A DNA stretch of 64,000 nt from Sphingomonas sp. CL5.1 (GCF_013344685.1 NZ_CP050137.1:1-64000), one strand, 5' to 3'; shown: positions 54,043-62,100, counted from the first letter of the stretch. Translations and numbers: made by a program. Notes: generated from the letters alone by a model not told the origin.

Positions 54043-54741
54043 TTTTTCTCCTCAGATATCAGTGACAAACCACCCCTCCGGGGGACGCGAAGTTGGGTAC
54101 GAGGCCCTTCGCTACCACCTTCGTCTCCAATTCGTATCCACTGAAAAGAGAGCAACCAGCTGTTATCGACTACGCTCGGTAGCGAACAGTTTATCGTCCG
54201 CAACCATCGAAGCCGCCCGGATCTTATTTCAAACGGGGCTTCTCGATGACGTGTCGCGCGCGCCCCCAAAGGGAGCCCGCTGACCAGTTAGGTGTCGTCG
54301 CTAATCGCCTCCCTGCTTTCCTTCATCGCATCCACCCACAGAAGGAGTATCGCACCCGGGAAGGCGTTATGGCGTGCGGGCGATTTGCGAGCTTTTTGAG
54401 CGCCTCGGGCCGGTTCTAGACGAGACCGATCATCCAGACCTCGCCATTGCAACCGACATCCGCGACCGCTGCACGCCGCCGCACCGGCCGGCCTTTCGCA
54501 AGAGTGCGATTTCCTGTGCGCCGCCGAGGCGGCGCGGGGCTGCTAGGGGCTTTGCCCCCGCGACGCGCAAGGGAAGCTTCGCCGTCCGGGACGGTGTCCC
54601 CAACCTTCCGCGCCTTCGGCTTGTGCAAGCCGGGAGATACCCCTCCGCCCCGGCCGCCCTTGCCGCTTTGCTACCCCAGTCTCGGCGACGGCCAGAAGGT
54701 CACCGCGGCAGATCGCTACGCTGATCTTCAGGCCAGGGATT
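54043..54741. other. Gene-poor junction after tRNA-Thr
   Basis: About 700 bp without a gene I can support. Several short frames exist on both strands (e.g. 54374-54724 on plus, 54416-54628 on minus) but none matches a family or has a good start. The right half (54500-54660) is rich in short inverted repeats, such as GCCGCCGAGGCGGC. No second copy of the tRNA-Thr 3' end was seen here or later in the window. Confidence 0.4.
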
Positions 54742-55416
54742 ATGGAAATGACCAGAAATGCAAAGGCGCCCCGCAATGTGATCTTCAACGCGGATTGCAT
54801 CGACGTGATGCGCAGTTTCGACCGGGGATCGGTGGACATGATCGTAACCGACCCGCCTTATATCACCCGCTACCGCAGCCGTGACGGTCGGACCGTCGCC
54901 AATGACGACAACGCCCGGTGGCTTCGCCCAGCGTTCAACCAGATGCATCGCGTTTTGAAGGACGGCGGCTTTTGCGTCAGCTTCTACGGCTGGAACAAGA
55001 TCGACCTGTTTTTCGAAGCGTGGAAGGAAGCGGGATTCCGCATCGTCGGACATATCGTGTTCCACAAGGGCTATGCGTCGTCGGAGCGGTTTCTGCGCTA
55101 CGAGCACGAACAAGCCTATCTGCTGGCGAAGGGCGAGCCGGTATTACCGGCGCATCCGGTTCCCGACGTGCTGGACTTCCCCTATACCGGCAACCGGCTG
55201 CACCCGACCCAGAAGCCAGTCGAGGCGCTGATGCCGCTGATCGAGGCTTTCACGCGCCCAAACGACCTCGTGCTGGACCCGTTTTGCGGTTCGGGTTCCA
55301 CGCTGGACGCGGCACAGCGGCTCGGGCGCGATTGGGCAGGCATCGAGCTGGACAACGGCCATTATCGCACCGCGCGGCGGCGGCTGGCCCGTCCGATCGG
55401 CCCAATCGCGGCCTGA
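54742..55416 (+). CDS. Site-specific DNA adenine methyltransferase (beta-class)
   Basis: A 224-residue DNA methyltransferase with motif IV TDPPY (about residue 36) before motif I DPFCGSGST (about residue 177), the order of the beta (D12-type) N6-adenine or N4-cytosine class. The short middle (FYGWNKIDLFFEAWKEAGFRIVGHIVFHKGY) lacks a large recognition domain. It is the typical orphan methyltransferase of integrative and phage elements; no restriction enzyme gene is next to it. AGGGA precedes ATG 54742. A hairpin lies 23 bp after the stop. Confidence 0.9.
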   Translation: MEMTRNAKAPRNVIFNADCIDVMRSFDRGSVDMIVTDPPYITRYRSRDGRTVANDDNARWLRPAFNQMHRVLKDGGFCVSFYGWNKIDLFFEAWKEAGFRIVGHIVFHKGYASSERFLRYEHEQAYLLAKGEPVLPAHPVPDVLDFPYTGNRLHPTQKPVEALMPLIEAFTRPNDLVLDPFCGSGSTLDAAQRLGRDWAGIELDNGHYRTARRRLARPIGPIAA

Positions 55417-55438
55417 TCCCTCACCCTTTCTCTTCATC

Positions 55439-55464
55439 GGCGCCCGTCCGTATGGACGGGCGCC
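55439..55464 (+). terminator. Hairpin after the adenine methyltransferase
   Basis: GGCGCCCGTCC at 55439-55449 pairs perfectly with GGACGGGCGCC at 55454-55464 around GTAT. The 11-bp stem is strong but no T-run follows, so it may be a terminator or an mRNA-stabilising structure. Confidence 0.45.
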
Positions 55465-55669
55465 GCCCCATAACCGAACCGGCGAGACGCAGCCGCCGAC
55501 CAGGGCGGGCGGCCCGCTTGCGCGGACCGCGCAAAATCGCGCTAGCCGGGCCGCGGCCCGGCTCGCAATACTGTTCGGGATTCCGCTTGCGCGGTGAAAA
55601 TGGTATAAAACCAATGCGTCATGGCGGATGGCGGGAAAGGCGCACCTCGACCCATCGAAGGAGGCCGAG

Positions 55670-56071
55670 ATGGCCATCGCGCTGCTGTTCCCGATCCTCG
55701 CACTCTTCGTCTGGTTCCTGTTCACCGCCGCCGCGTGGGCGTTGCCGCTCTCGCTCGGTCTGTCTGCTGCATTCGCCGCCGACCATGCCGGAGCATCGGG
55801 CGCGACCACGTTCCTGATAGGTTTCGGCATGTTTGTGGCGACGGTCGCGACAGGCCGCGCACTCCTGGCGCTGCTACCCGAGCGCGGGCTGGCGCGGCTG
55901 GGATTCGTACTGCTGTTCGCGCTTCCCGCCGCTGTTGCGACCGCCTCGGTTAGCGTCAGCTTGAGCCGGATCATGGGCGTCGATGAGTGGGCCGTCATCG
56001 CGGTGGCGGTGATCGGCGCCATTCTGGGAGGATTCGCCGGTGCGCGCGTGCTGGATCAACCCGCTACCTGA
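55670..56071 (+). CDS. Small four-TM membrane protein of integrative element type
   Basis: A 133-residue protein with four predicted helices (AIALLFPILALFVWFLFTAAAWALPLSLGL; TTFLIGFGMFVATVATGRALLALL; LGFVLLFALPAAVATASVSVSL; WAVIAVAVIGAILGGFAGARVL). GAAGGAGG lies just before ATG 55670, a strong ribosome-binding site. I do not recognise the family; the position between the methyltransferase and DUF736 suggests it belongs to the integrative element module. It could be an entry-exclusion or envelope protein, but that is speculation. Confidence 0.7.
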   Translation: MAIALLFPILALFVWFLFTAAAWALPLSLGLSAAFAADHAGASGATTFLIGFGMFVATVATGRALLALLPERGLARLGFVLLFALPAAVATASVSVSLSRIMGVDEWAVIAVAVIGAILGGFAGARVLDQPAT

Positions 56072-56483
56072 TCGCCGCGCCCATCATCAGATGGGAGAAA
56101 CGCTCGCACGTCCGATCCTATCGCACGAGGTGGCAGGCTCCGCCCGAAGATGGGCGGTCCAATCCCCAATATACGCCTTAGCCGGCCCACCGGTCGTTTC
56201 CTGGGCAGAACATCGCCACACTCCCTCCCATGCAGCCGACCCGTCACCCTCACGGCCTCTCACGATGGCGTGATGACCGAACACCGCCGCTCATGGGCGC
56301 AACGGCGGCCGTTCCCCTTTTTTCCCCTGGAGCAAGCTCCATTCCGCGCGGAACAAAAAAGGGTCCGGCCGCCGTCCACCGCTGCGCTCGGGGCCTTCGG
56401 CTGCGCCCGCGTCGAGATCCGGTCTCCGATCAGCCATCGAGACCGCAAAGGCGCGGGCTCGAAACATCTGAAGGAGATATGAC
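56072..56483. other. Intergenic stretch upstream of DUF736
   Basis: About 410 bp without a supported gene. Short frames on both strands look non-coding. An A-rich tract (GGAACAAAAAAGGGTCC) near 56350-56366 forms a short hairpin (GGAAC/GGGTCC). The last 30 bp carry the DUF736 ribosome-binding site AAGGAGATAT. This probably contains the DUF736 promoter. Confidence 0.4.
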
Positions 56484-56810
56484 ATGACCACCATCGGCAC
56501 TTTCACCCAGACCGACGAAGACGAATTTGTCGGCGAACTGCAATGCTTCACCTTCCACCGCGAAAATCTCCGCATCGTTTCCGCGACCGATCGCACCAGC
56601 GACAAATCGCCCACCCATCTGATGATGTACGGCGACAGCGAGGTGGCGCAGGGCTGGCTCAACCATACACAGGATGATCGGCCCTATATCGGTTTCCGGA
56701 TTGACGACCCCGGCTTCGTCGCTCCGATCTATCCGGGCCTGTACGCGCGCGGCGATGGCCACAGTTTCGACCTCAACTGGACGCGGCCGAAGAAGCGCCG
56801 GGAAGACTGA
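56484..56810 (+). CDS. DUF736 family protein
   Basis: A 108-residue DUF736 protein: IGTFTQTDEDEFVGELQCFTFHRENLRIV and GWLNHTQDDRPYIGFRIDDPGFVAPIYPGLYARGDGHSFDLNWTRPKKR are characteristic. DUF736 is a hallmark cargo gene of alphaproteobacterial integrative-conjugative elements and plasmids, function unknown. AAGGAGATAT directly precedes ATG 56484, an unusually strong site. Confidence 0.92.
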   Translation: MTTIGTFTQTDEDEFVGELQCFTFHRENLRIVSATDRTSDKSPTHLMMYGDSEVAQGWLNHTQDDRPYIGFRIDDPGFVAPIYPGLYARGDGHSFDLNWTRPKKRRED

Positions 56811-56949
56811 ACCCACGTCCCCCGCCCGGCAATGTCGGGCGGGGATCATAACACGAGCGTTATCGCCGCATTAGCCGTTGCCGCGTTGGCGTGGGCCGCT
56901 GTTTCGCTATTCGTGTCGGCCGGAAGCATTCTTCAACCGGGAGTGGACC

Positions 56950-57207
56950 ATGCCAGGCTACCATCGTCTCACCCTGCCCGCGCCCTATCGCGCGCTGCTC
57001 GACCTCGACGCCGCCGGGTTCGCCTGGGAATGGCTACGGCGCAATCCGGGGTTCCGCGCGCTCTGGCAACGATCCGGCGTGCTCGAGCAGCGCGCATCGG
57101 CGCACGCGCTCGCCGCCGCGCGGCGGGGCCGCCTCACCATAGTCGGCCGCCATCCGCTCGGCATCGCGACCAGCCCATGGGGGTTATCCTTTCGCCGCAC
57201 ACCCTGA
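56950..57207 (+). CDS. DUF6499-type small protein (transcriptional regulator-like)
   Basis: An 85-residue protein: YHRLTLPAPYRALLDLDAAGFAWEWLRRNPGFRALWQR is the segment shared with the DUF6499 and transcriptional regulator-like proteins that precede DUF2285 proteins in alphaproteobacterial elements. It is rich in Arg and Trp. ATG 56950 follows a weak ribosome-binding site (GGGAGTGG). It is immediately followed by the DUF2285 gene, with which it often occurs as a pair or a fusion. Confidence 0.75.
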   Translation: MPGYHRLTLPAPYRALLDLDAAGFAWEWLRRNPGFRALWQRSGVLEQRASAHALAAARRGRLTIVGRHPLGIATSPWGLSFRRTP

Positions 57208-57241
57208 CACACCCGCCATCGCCAGCCCGCCGCTCGGCTGG

Positions 57242-57781
57242 ATGCCGGAGCTTCGAGTTACAACGATCTCGCTGGTCCGGCCCCTGCCATGGGCTCGGGC
57301 CCTCCCCAGCCTCCGCTTCACGCCGGAACGCTGGGGCACGGCGCTCGGGATGAAAGCACCGGGCGGTACGCACCTCCTCATTCGCCGCCACGACAGCCCG
57401 GAGATCGCGTTGTGGCTCCCCGAACGCCTCGCGCCCCGGCCCGGCGAACCGTTCGGCCTCTATCTCCATCCCGACGTTCATGTCGCCGATCGCCTGCGCG
57501 CCGCGGCGGCGCTGCGCCGCGCACTCGCTATCGGATCGCCGCTCCGGCACGTCGCCTGTCACGATGCCCACCGGCAGGCGGCGATGCTGTGCGTCCACGA
57601 CCTCACGGCCGAAGGCCAGCCGCTGCGCGACATCGCCGAACGGCTTCTCGCGACATGGCCCGACGACTGGCGATCAAGTTCGGAGCGATCCGACCTCCGC
57701 CGACTGGTCGAGGCGGGTGCGGCGATGGTCGCGGGCGCCTATCGCACCCTGCTGATGCCGCGCCGCCCCGCCGTCCGCTGA
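57242..57781 (+). CDS. DUF2285 domain protein
   Basis: A 179-residue protein: HLLIRRHDSPEIALWLPERLAPRPGEPFGLYLHPDVHVADRLRAAAALRRALA is the DUF2285 signature, followed by QAAMLCVHDLTAEGQPLRDIAERLLATWPDDWRSSSERSDLRRLVEAGAAMVAGAYRTLL, a helical DNA-binding-like C-terminus. DUF2285 proteins act as activators of ICE excision when joined to DUF6499-like parts through ribosomal frameshifting in some Mesorhizobium elements (known as FseA). Here the DUF6499 and DUF2285 genes are separate, 34 bp apart and in different frames. Confidence 0.82.
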   Translation: MPELRVTTISLVRPLPWARALPSLRFTPERWGTALGMKAPGGTHLLIRRHDSPEIALWLPERLAPRPGEPFGLYLHPDVHVADRLRAAAALRRALAIGSPLRHVACHDAHRQAAMLCVHDLTAEGQPLRDIAERLLATWPDDWRSSSERSDLRRLVEAGAAMVAGAYRTLLMPRRPAVR

Positions 57782-57944
57782 ACCGCCAAGACGATAATCT
57801 GACGGCATCGCCATGCCCCTTGTGGCCGGAATCCGCATCGCTCCGGTGCGGCCACCCACGGAGTCCTTTCCTTGCCGATGATGGCCGCGGTCGCGCCGCC
57901 GTCCCCCACCAGCGGCGCGGCCACCGCCCATCGGAAGGATGCTC

Positions 57945-58193
57945 ATGCCCGATATCATCAAGGACACGCGCTATCTGCGCACCAAGGAGGCCGCATACTA
58001 TGTCGGCCTCTCCTCCCGCACGCTCGAAAAACACCGCATCTACGGCACCGGCCCAGCTTACCGGAAGGTCGGCGGCCGCGTCATCTACACGATCGAGGAT
58101 TTGCGCGCCTGGGCCGATCGCGGCGCCTGTGCGTCCACCTCCGATCCCAATAACGGCGCGGTCTCGCCGCCGATCCGGCGCAGCCAGCTGTGA
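57945..58193 (+). CDS. AlpA/excisionase-like HTH protein
   Basis: An 82-residue MerR-like HTH_17 protein: YLRTKEAAYYVGLSSRTLEKHRIYGTGPAYRKVGGRVIYTIEDLRAWADRG. This is the small winged-helix fold of excisionases and AlpA regulators that control excision or transfer of integrative elements. ATG 57945 is preferred (GGAAGG seven bases upstream) over 57939. It overlaps the next gene by one base (TGATG). Confidence 0.87.
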   Translation: MPDIIKDTRYLRTKEAAYYVGLSSRTLEKHRIYGTGPAYRKVGGRVIYTIEDLRAWADRGACASTSDPNNGAVSPPIRRSQL

Positions 58194-58831
58194 TGCTCGC
58201 CTACGCATCACGGACCGGCACACGTCGTAACCTTGCCGCCCTGCGCGCCGCCGGCTGGCGGTTGATGATCTCGGCGCGCGGCGCTTTGCGGACCGAGGGC
58301 TTCCGATACGCGCTCGACAACGGCGCCTGGACCGCGTTCCAGCGTGGCGAGCCGTTCGATACCGCCGCGTTCGAGCGCGCGGTCGCCCGGCTGGGGCCGG
58401 ATGCCGACTGGATCGTCGTGCCGGACATCGTCATGGGCGGGCTCGCCTCGCTTCGCTTCTCGCGGCGATGGTTGCATCGGCTGCGGCAACGCAGGGCGCT
58501 GCGCGAGACGACGTTCCTGATCGCCGTCCAGAACGACATGGAGCCGCGCCACGTTCGCCGCCTGGTCGGTCCCCGTACCGGGATTTTCGTCGGCGGTAAC
58601 ACACCCTGGAAACTGACGACAATGGCGATGTGGGCGCGGCTGGCGCACGATCACGGCGCAATCTGTCATGTCGGCCGGGTCAACAGCGCGCGCCGCATCC
58701 GTCTGTGCGCCGCCGCGGGCGCCGACAGCTTCGATGGTTCGGGCGTCTCGCGCTTCGCGTCCGCCCTCCCGCCGCTCGATCTCGCCCGGCGCCAGCCGGA
58801 TATCGAAGCCTGGCTCGCGGCAGGTCGCTAG
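58193..58831 (+). CDS. TGT-like (DUF7221, queuine tRNA-ribosyltransferase-like) protein
   Basis: A 212-residue protein, MLAYASRTGTRRNLAALRAAGWRLMIS at the start, then FRYALDNGAWTAFQRGEPFD, DWIVVPDIVMGGLASLRFS, GIFVGGNTPWKLTTMAMWARLAHDHGAICHVGRVNSARRIRLCAAAGADSFDGSGVSRFA. The DNGA, VPDIV and GG-T/S-xWK segments resemble the TIM-barrel core of tRNA-guanine transglycosylases and their DpdA relatives that insert 7-deazaguanine bases in DNA. The catalytic state cannot be verified here. It shares one base with the HTH gene and ends two bases before the C5 methyltransferase, so the three genes are one unit. Confidence 0.72.
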   Translation: MLAYASRTGTRRNLAALRAAGWRLMISARGALRTEGFRYALDNGAWTAFQRGEPFDTAAFERAVARLGPDADWIVVPDIVMGGLASLRFSRRWLHRLRQRRALRETTFLIAVQNDMEPRHVRRLVGPRTGIFVGGNTPWKLTTMAMWARLAHDHGAICHVGRVNSARRIRLCAAAGADSFDGSGVSRFASALPPLDLARRQPDIEAWLAAGR

Positions 58832-58833
58832 AG

Positions 58834-60132
58834 ATGCGCGCGCTCGACCTGTTCAGCGCGGCGGCGGGTGGCTGGACGCTCGGCCTGCATCGCGCCGGCT
58901 TCATCACCGTCGCCGCGTGCGAAATCATCGAATGGCGGCGCATCCTCTACGCGGAGAACAACCCGCATGTCCTCCTCTACGACGATATCCGCGCCCTCAC
59001 GGCAACTCGACTTCTTTCGGATCTTGGGGTGCTCCCCGATATCATCGTCGGGTCGCCGCCGTGTCAGGACATCTCGGTCGCGAACACCAAGGGGCGCGGC
59101 ATCGACGGCGAGCGGTCGGGGCTCTACCTCGAAGCCGTCCGCCTGGTCGGAGATTGCCGCCCTCGCTGGTTCGCTTTTGAGAACAGCGCTCACTTGCGAA
59201 CTCGCGGCGCTGACCGGCTGCTCGATGCGCTGGCAGCGATCGGCTACGCCTGCGAACCATGCGTGGTGGCTGCTGGAGACATTGGCGCCAATCACGTCCG
59301 CAAACGCTCATGGCTCATCGGCTACGACCCCGGACAACTTGCCGACACCGGGATCCAGCGATGCGGCACACGGCCCCGAGATGATCAAGGTTCGCGGCGC
59401 GAAACGGGCGGGTATGAATCTGCGAACGATACGGCATCCGGCAGCACAGACGCGGATGCTGGCGACGCCTCGCAAGTCGGACGGCGAACGCGGCGGGCGC
59501 GGCGACGTGCTCAGCCAGTTGCAGGGTCATGCCAGCCGTCACGCGGGCATGTTGCCGACGCCGGTGAAACCGAACGGCGGCAGGAGATTGACGGCGACGG
59601 AAATCGAGACCGGCAAACGCGCGAACGGATCGAAGGCGCAGATCGACACACCGAACCTGCTCAGATGTGCAGCGGCGATGCTGCCGACGCCAACGAAGCG
59701 CGATCGGCGGATGGACGACTGGAGTCCGGCCTACGATCGCCGCAAATCGCCATCGATGGATGCGGTGATGAACGGCGCGATGAAATCGCTGACGCCGACC
59801 GGCAATCTGACGGCGCCGTCGATGCAGAAATGGGCCGGTGCGCGGGCGCTGGCGGCGATGCTGCGGACCCATGGGCTGTGTGGAACGGCGGCCTTGCCGG
59901 TCACTTACGGGTGGATGATGGGCTTTCCGCCTGGGTGGCTGGCACGCGCGTTGCGATCGGCAATGGCAAGCGGCCGTCTGCGGCGAGCCTGATCGTCGAA
60001 GCGTTCGGAGACGCGGTGCTCCCGCAAATCCCCGAAGCAATTGGCCGCGCCATCCTGCGCACGGAACGCGCGCTCGACGCCGTGCTTGGCCTGCATCGCT
60101 CCCGTGACCTGATCGGCGGAGGCGACCAATGA
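58834..60132 (+). CDS. DNA C5-cytosine methyltransferase with two-frame middle region
   Basis: A 432-residue C5-cytosine methyltransferase. The start has motif I DLFSAAAGGW, motif IV GSPPCQD with the catalytic cysteine near residue 74, motif VI FENS and motif VIII HVRKRSWLIG. The end has VEAFGDAVLPQIPEAIGRAI (motif X). Between about 59340 and 59985 frame 1 remains open but gives an Arg/Asp/Ala-rich sequence with repeated LADT, VADA and IADAD units, whereas the +1 frame, also open (58868-59992), reads NLPTPGSSD, MLPTPVKP, MLPTPTKRDRRMDDWSP and YGWMMGFPPGW, which fit this methyltransferase family better and have higher GC at codon position three. See findings. Its stop overlaps the TraF gene by four bases. 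Confidence 0.82.
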   Translation: MRALDLFSAAAGGWTLGLHRAGFITVAACEIIEWRRILYAENNPHVLLYDDIRALTATRLLSDLGVLPDIIVGSPPCQDISVANTKGRGIDGERSGLYLEAVRLVGDCRPRWFAFENSAHLRTRGADRLLDALAAIGYACEPCVVAAGDIGANHVRKRSWLIGYDPGQLADTGIQRCGTRPRDDQGSRRETGGYESANDTASGSTDADAGDASQVGRRTRRARRRAQPVAGSCQPSRGHVADAGETERRQEIDGDGNRDRQTRERIEGADRHTEPAQMCSGDAADANEARSADGRLESGLRSPQIAIDGCGDERRDEIADADRQSDGAVDAEMGRCAGAGGDAADPWAVWNGGLAGHLRVDDGLSAWVAGTRVAIGNGKRPSAASLIVEAFGDAVLPQIPEAIGRAILRTERALDAVLGLHRSRDLIGGGDQ

Positions 60133-60635
60133 ACACGCGCCGATTGCCGCTGCTCGCCGCCGCCACGGGCGTCGCGGCGATTATCGCATCCGTGCCCGTG
60201 AAGCCGGTGGCGTTGGTCTGGAACGCATCGGCCAGCGTGCCGGTCGGGCTCTATAGGATCGCGCCGGCGGGTGCGGTATCGCGCGGCATGGTCGCGGCGG
60301 TGCGCCCGCTCCCCGACATTGCCCGGTTGATGACAGCGCGGGGTTATCTCGGATCCCACGCGCTGCTGTTGAAGCCGGTCGCTGCGATTGCCGGGCAGAC
60401 CGTGTGCCGCGCCGGATTCGTCATCACGATCGACGGCTGGCCTGTCGCCACCGCGTTGCGCACGGACCGGATTGGACGGTCGCTTCCGGTCTGGACCGGT
60501 TGCCGCGTCCTCCCGGCCGGCACGGTGTTCCTGCTGGCGCGGAGCGTGCCCGCATCGTTCGACGGGCGCTATTTCGGACCGGTCGCTAACACCCGGATCG
60601 CGGGCCGCGCGATTCCGGTCTGGACACGACCATGA
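60129..60635 (+). CDS. TraF-like S26 signal peptidase (conjugal transfer)
   Basis: A 168-residue S26-type peptidase: N-terminal anchor (PLLAAATGVAAIIASVPV), catalytic Ser in WNASASVPVGLYRIAP, the Lys in ALLLKPVAAIAGQTVC, and the terminal box ANTRIAGRAIPVWT. TraF of conjugative plasmids and ICEs processes and cyclises the pilin. The gene overlaps both neighbours by four bases (ATGA). No other tra or trb gene of a mating-pair system is in the window apart from the following transglycosylase. Confidence 0.87.
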   Translation: MNTRRLPLLAAATGVAAIIASVPVKPVALVWNASASVPVGLYRIAPAGAVSRGMVAAVRPLPDIARLMTARGYLGSHALLLKPVAAIAGQTVCRAGFVITIDGWPVATALRTDRIGRSLPVWTGCRVLPAGTVFLLARSVPASFDGRYFGPVANTRIAGRAIPVWTRP

Positions 60636-61327
60636 GCGCCGGGCTGCGTCGCGCGATTGTCATGTTCGCCGTCGGCGCGTTTGGTCCGTCCGCGCCTGCC
60701 GCTGCGCGGGCGCCGAGCCCGACAAGCGCCTGTCTCGCGCACGTCCCGGAAGCCTCGGCGCGGTCGGGCCTGCCCGCAGACTTCATTGTGCGCGTGATGA
60801 TAGTCGAAAGCGGCGGCAACCCCCGCGCGCTTTCCGCAAAGGGCGCGATGGGCTGCATGCAGATTATGCCCGCCACCTGGGCGATCCTGTCGGCCCGCTA
60901 CGCGCTCGGCGGCGATCCGTGGGACGCGCGCGCCAACATGATCGCCGGCAGCCTCTACCTTGCCGAACTGATTGCCCGATATGCTATTCCCGGTGCGCTC
61001 GCGGCCTATAATGCCGGAGAAGGCCGTTGGCAGCGCTATCGCGACAACGGCACGCCGCTTCCCGCCGAGACCGTCGCCTATATCGCACGGATCGAGAGCG
61101 GGGCGCGCGACGTGCCGGCCGCTGCGCCTGAAGCGCGGTGGCAGGAAGCGGCATTGTTCATGCCGCGCGGAGATGCCCAGACTCCATCCGGCAAACAGCC
61201 CGCGCCGTCGCAGTCGGCGGCGACCTCCGATCAGCGTCCAGAAGGTGTCGCTGGAGCAGCTACGCCCAAGATCTTTCCGCTATCAACGTCTCGTGCCACC
61301 CAGACCGTCCCGGAGCGGGAGCCGTGA
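60632..61327 (+). CDS. Lytic transglycosylase domain protein (conjugation-associated)
   Basis: A 231-residue protein with a signal-like N-terminus, then the SLT domain: VMIVESGGNPRALSAKGAMGCMQIMPATWAIL carries the catalytic Glu of the ES motif, and AYNAGEGRWQRYRDNGTPLPAETVAYI is the C-terminal part. The final 60 residues are a proline/alanine/serine tail. Such enzymes open peptidoglycan for a transfer apparatus. It overlaps the TraF gene by four bases. In comparable elements a relaxase gene follows; here only a 19-codon frame starting at the overlapping GTG 61324 exists before a palindrome. Confidence 0.88.
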   Translation: MSAGLRRAIVMFAVGAFGPSAPAAARAPSPTSACLAHVPEASARSGLPADFIVRVMIVESGGNPRALSAKGAMGCMQIMPATWAILSARYALGGDPWDARANMIAGSLYLAELIARYAIPGALAAYNAGEGRWQRYRDNGTPLPAETVAYIARIESGARDVPAAAPEARWQEAALFMPRGDAQTPSGKQPAPSQSAATSDQRPEGVAGAATPKIFPLSTSRATQTVPEREP

Positions 61328-61383
61328 GGATCGGCTATGCAGACCCGCGTTACTCGGCGGCGCGTCTTGGGCAGCGTGGATAA

Positions 61384-61401
61384 ATTCCGCAGGTGCGGAA
61401 T
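61384..61401. repeat. Perfect 18-bp palindrome after the transglycosylase
   Basis: ATTCCGCA at 61384-61391 and TGCGGAAT at 61394-61401 are perfect inverse complements around GG. It lies at the break between the integrative-element module and the lower-GC cassette and might be an operator, a hairpin or a recombination scar. The rest of 61328-61620 shows no supported gene. Confidence 0.55.
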
Positions 61402-61620
61402 GACTGCGATGGGTGGTTCCCGACTGGCCCCTCTCGGCCGGAATCTGGGACTTAGGCGCCATTCCTCGCGGGTGTGACGAACGTCAGCATGCGGCAGGAA
61501 TGGACGTTCAGGCGTTTGCTGCGGTCTGGTGTCGATGCCGCAAGTTGGGCCGGTTGATGGGTGCGGGTCGCATGATCGACACTGCCTGCGGCTTTCGGCG
61601 TCATTCCAGGCGACAAGAAA

Positions 61621-62100
61621 ATGCGTGCGGTTGTACATCGACAATCGGACTTCGCAGAATTATCAGAAGATATGCGGTGGGTCAGACGAGCGATACTGAT
61701 TGCGAACATAGCGATGTTCGGCCTTCTGCTGCTGTTGTTGGACGCGCAAGGCGCAGCGCTGATCCGCCCCGGCGACTGGGAGTATAAGGATCTTATAGCG
61801 ATCCTGCTGACCGTCGTGTCACTGATTGTGACGTTCATTGGCTTCATTGTCGCTGTCGCGGCGATCTGGGGATTTCAGACCCTTCGCGGTATTGCTGAAC
61901 AATTGGCGATCGAGACGTCGAAAAGCGGAAGCGACAACTACCTCAGTTCGGAAAAATTCAAAGAACAAGTCGACGCCGCCATTGCTGCCGGCATGGAAGC
62001 GCGCGCGCGCGATGCAGTTCAGGATGTGCTGGGCGCGTCCATTGTAAGATCCGACGTCGCCCCGGAACATCAGATGCGAGACGAAGAATGGCGCGACTAA
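61621..62100 (+). CDS. Two-TM membrane protein, unknown function
   Basis: A 159-residue protein: two hydrophobic helices (AILIANIAMFGLLLLLL about residues 24-40; LLTVVSLIVTFIGFIVAVAAIWGF about 62-85), then a charged, coiled-coil-like cytoplasmic tail (SSEKFKEQVDAAIAAGMEARARDAVQDVLG). Not recognised. Its stop lies 13 bp inside the ImmA gene, so the two are translationally coupled. Base composition is clearly lower in GC than the flanks. ATG 61621 has only a weak ribosome-binding site; an ATG at 61672 would give a shorter form. Confidence 0.7.
   Translation: MRAVVHRQSDFAELSEDMRWVRRAILIANIAMFGLLLLLLDAQGAALIRPGDWEYKDLIAILLTVVSLIVTFIGFIVAVAAIWGFQTLRGIAEQLAIETSKSGSDNYLSSEKFKEQVDAAIAAGMEARARDAVQDVLGASIVRSDVAPEHQMRDEEWRD

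Noticed and set aside
54374..54724. A 116-codon frame after tRNA-Thr, and another on the minus strand
   Set aside because: No family similarity, no ribosome-binding site, mixed codon bias.
58868..59992. The +1-frame open stretch as a separate gene
   Set aside because: It lacks its own start near the family N-terminus and its first 150 codons are a shadow of the methyltransferase; only its latter part looks coding. Reported as a finding instead.
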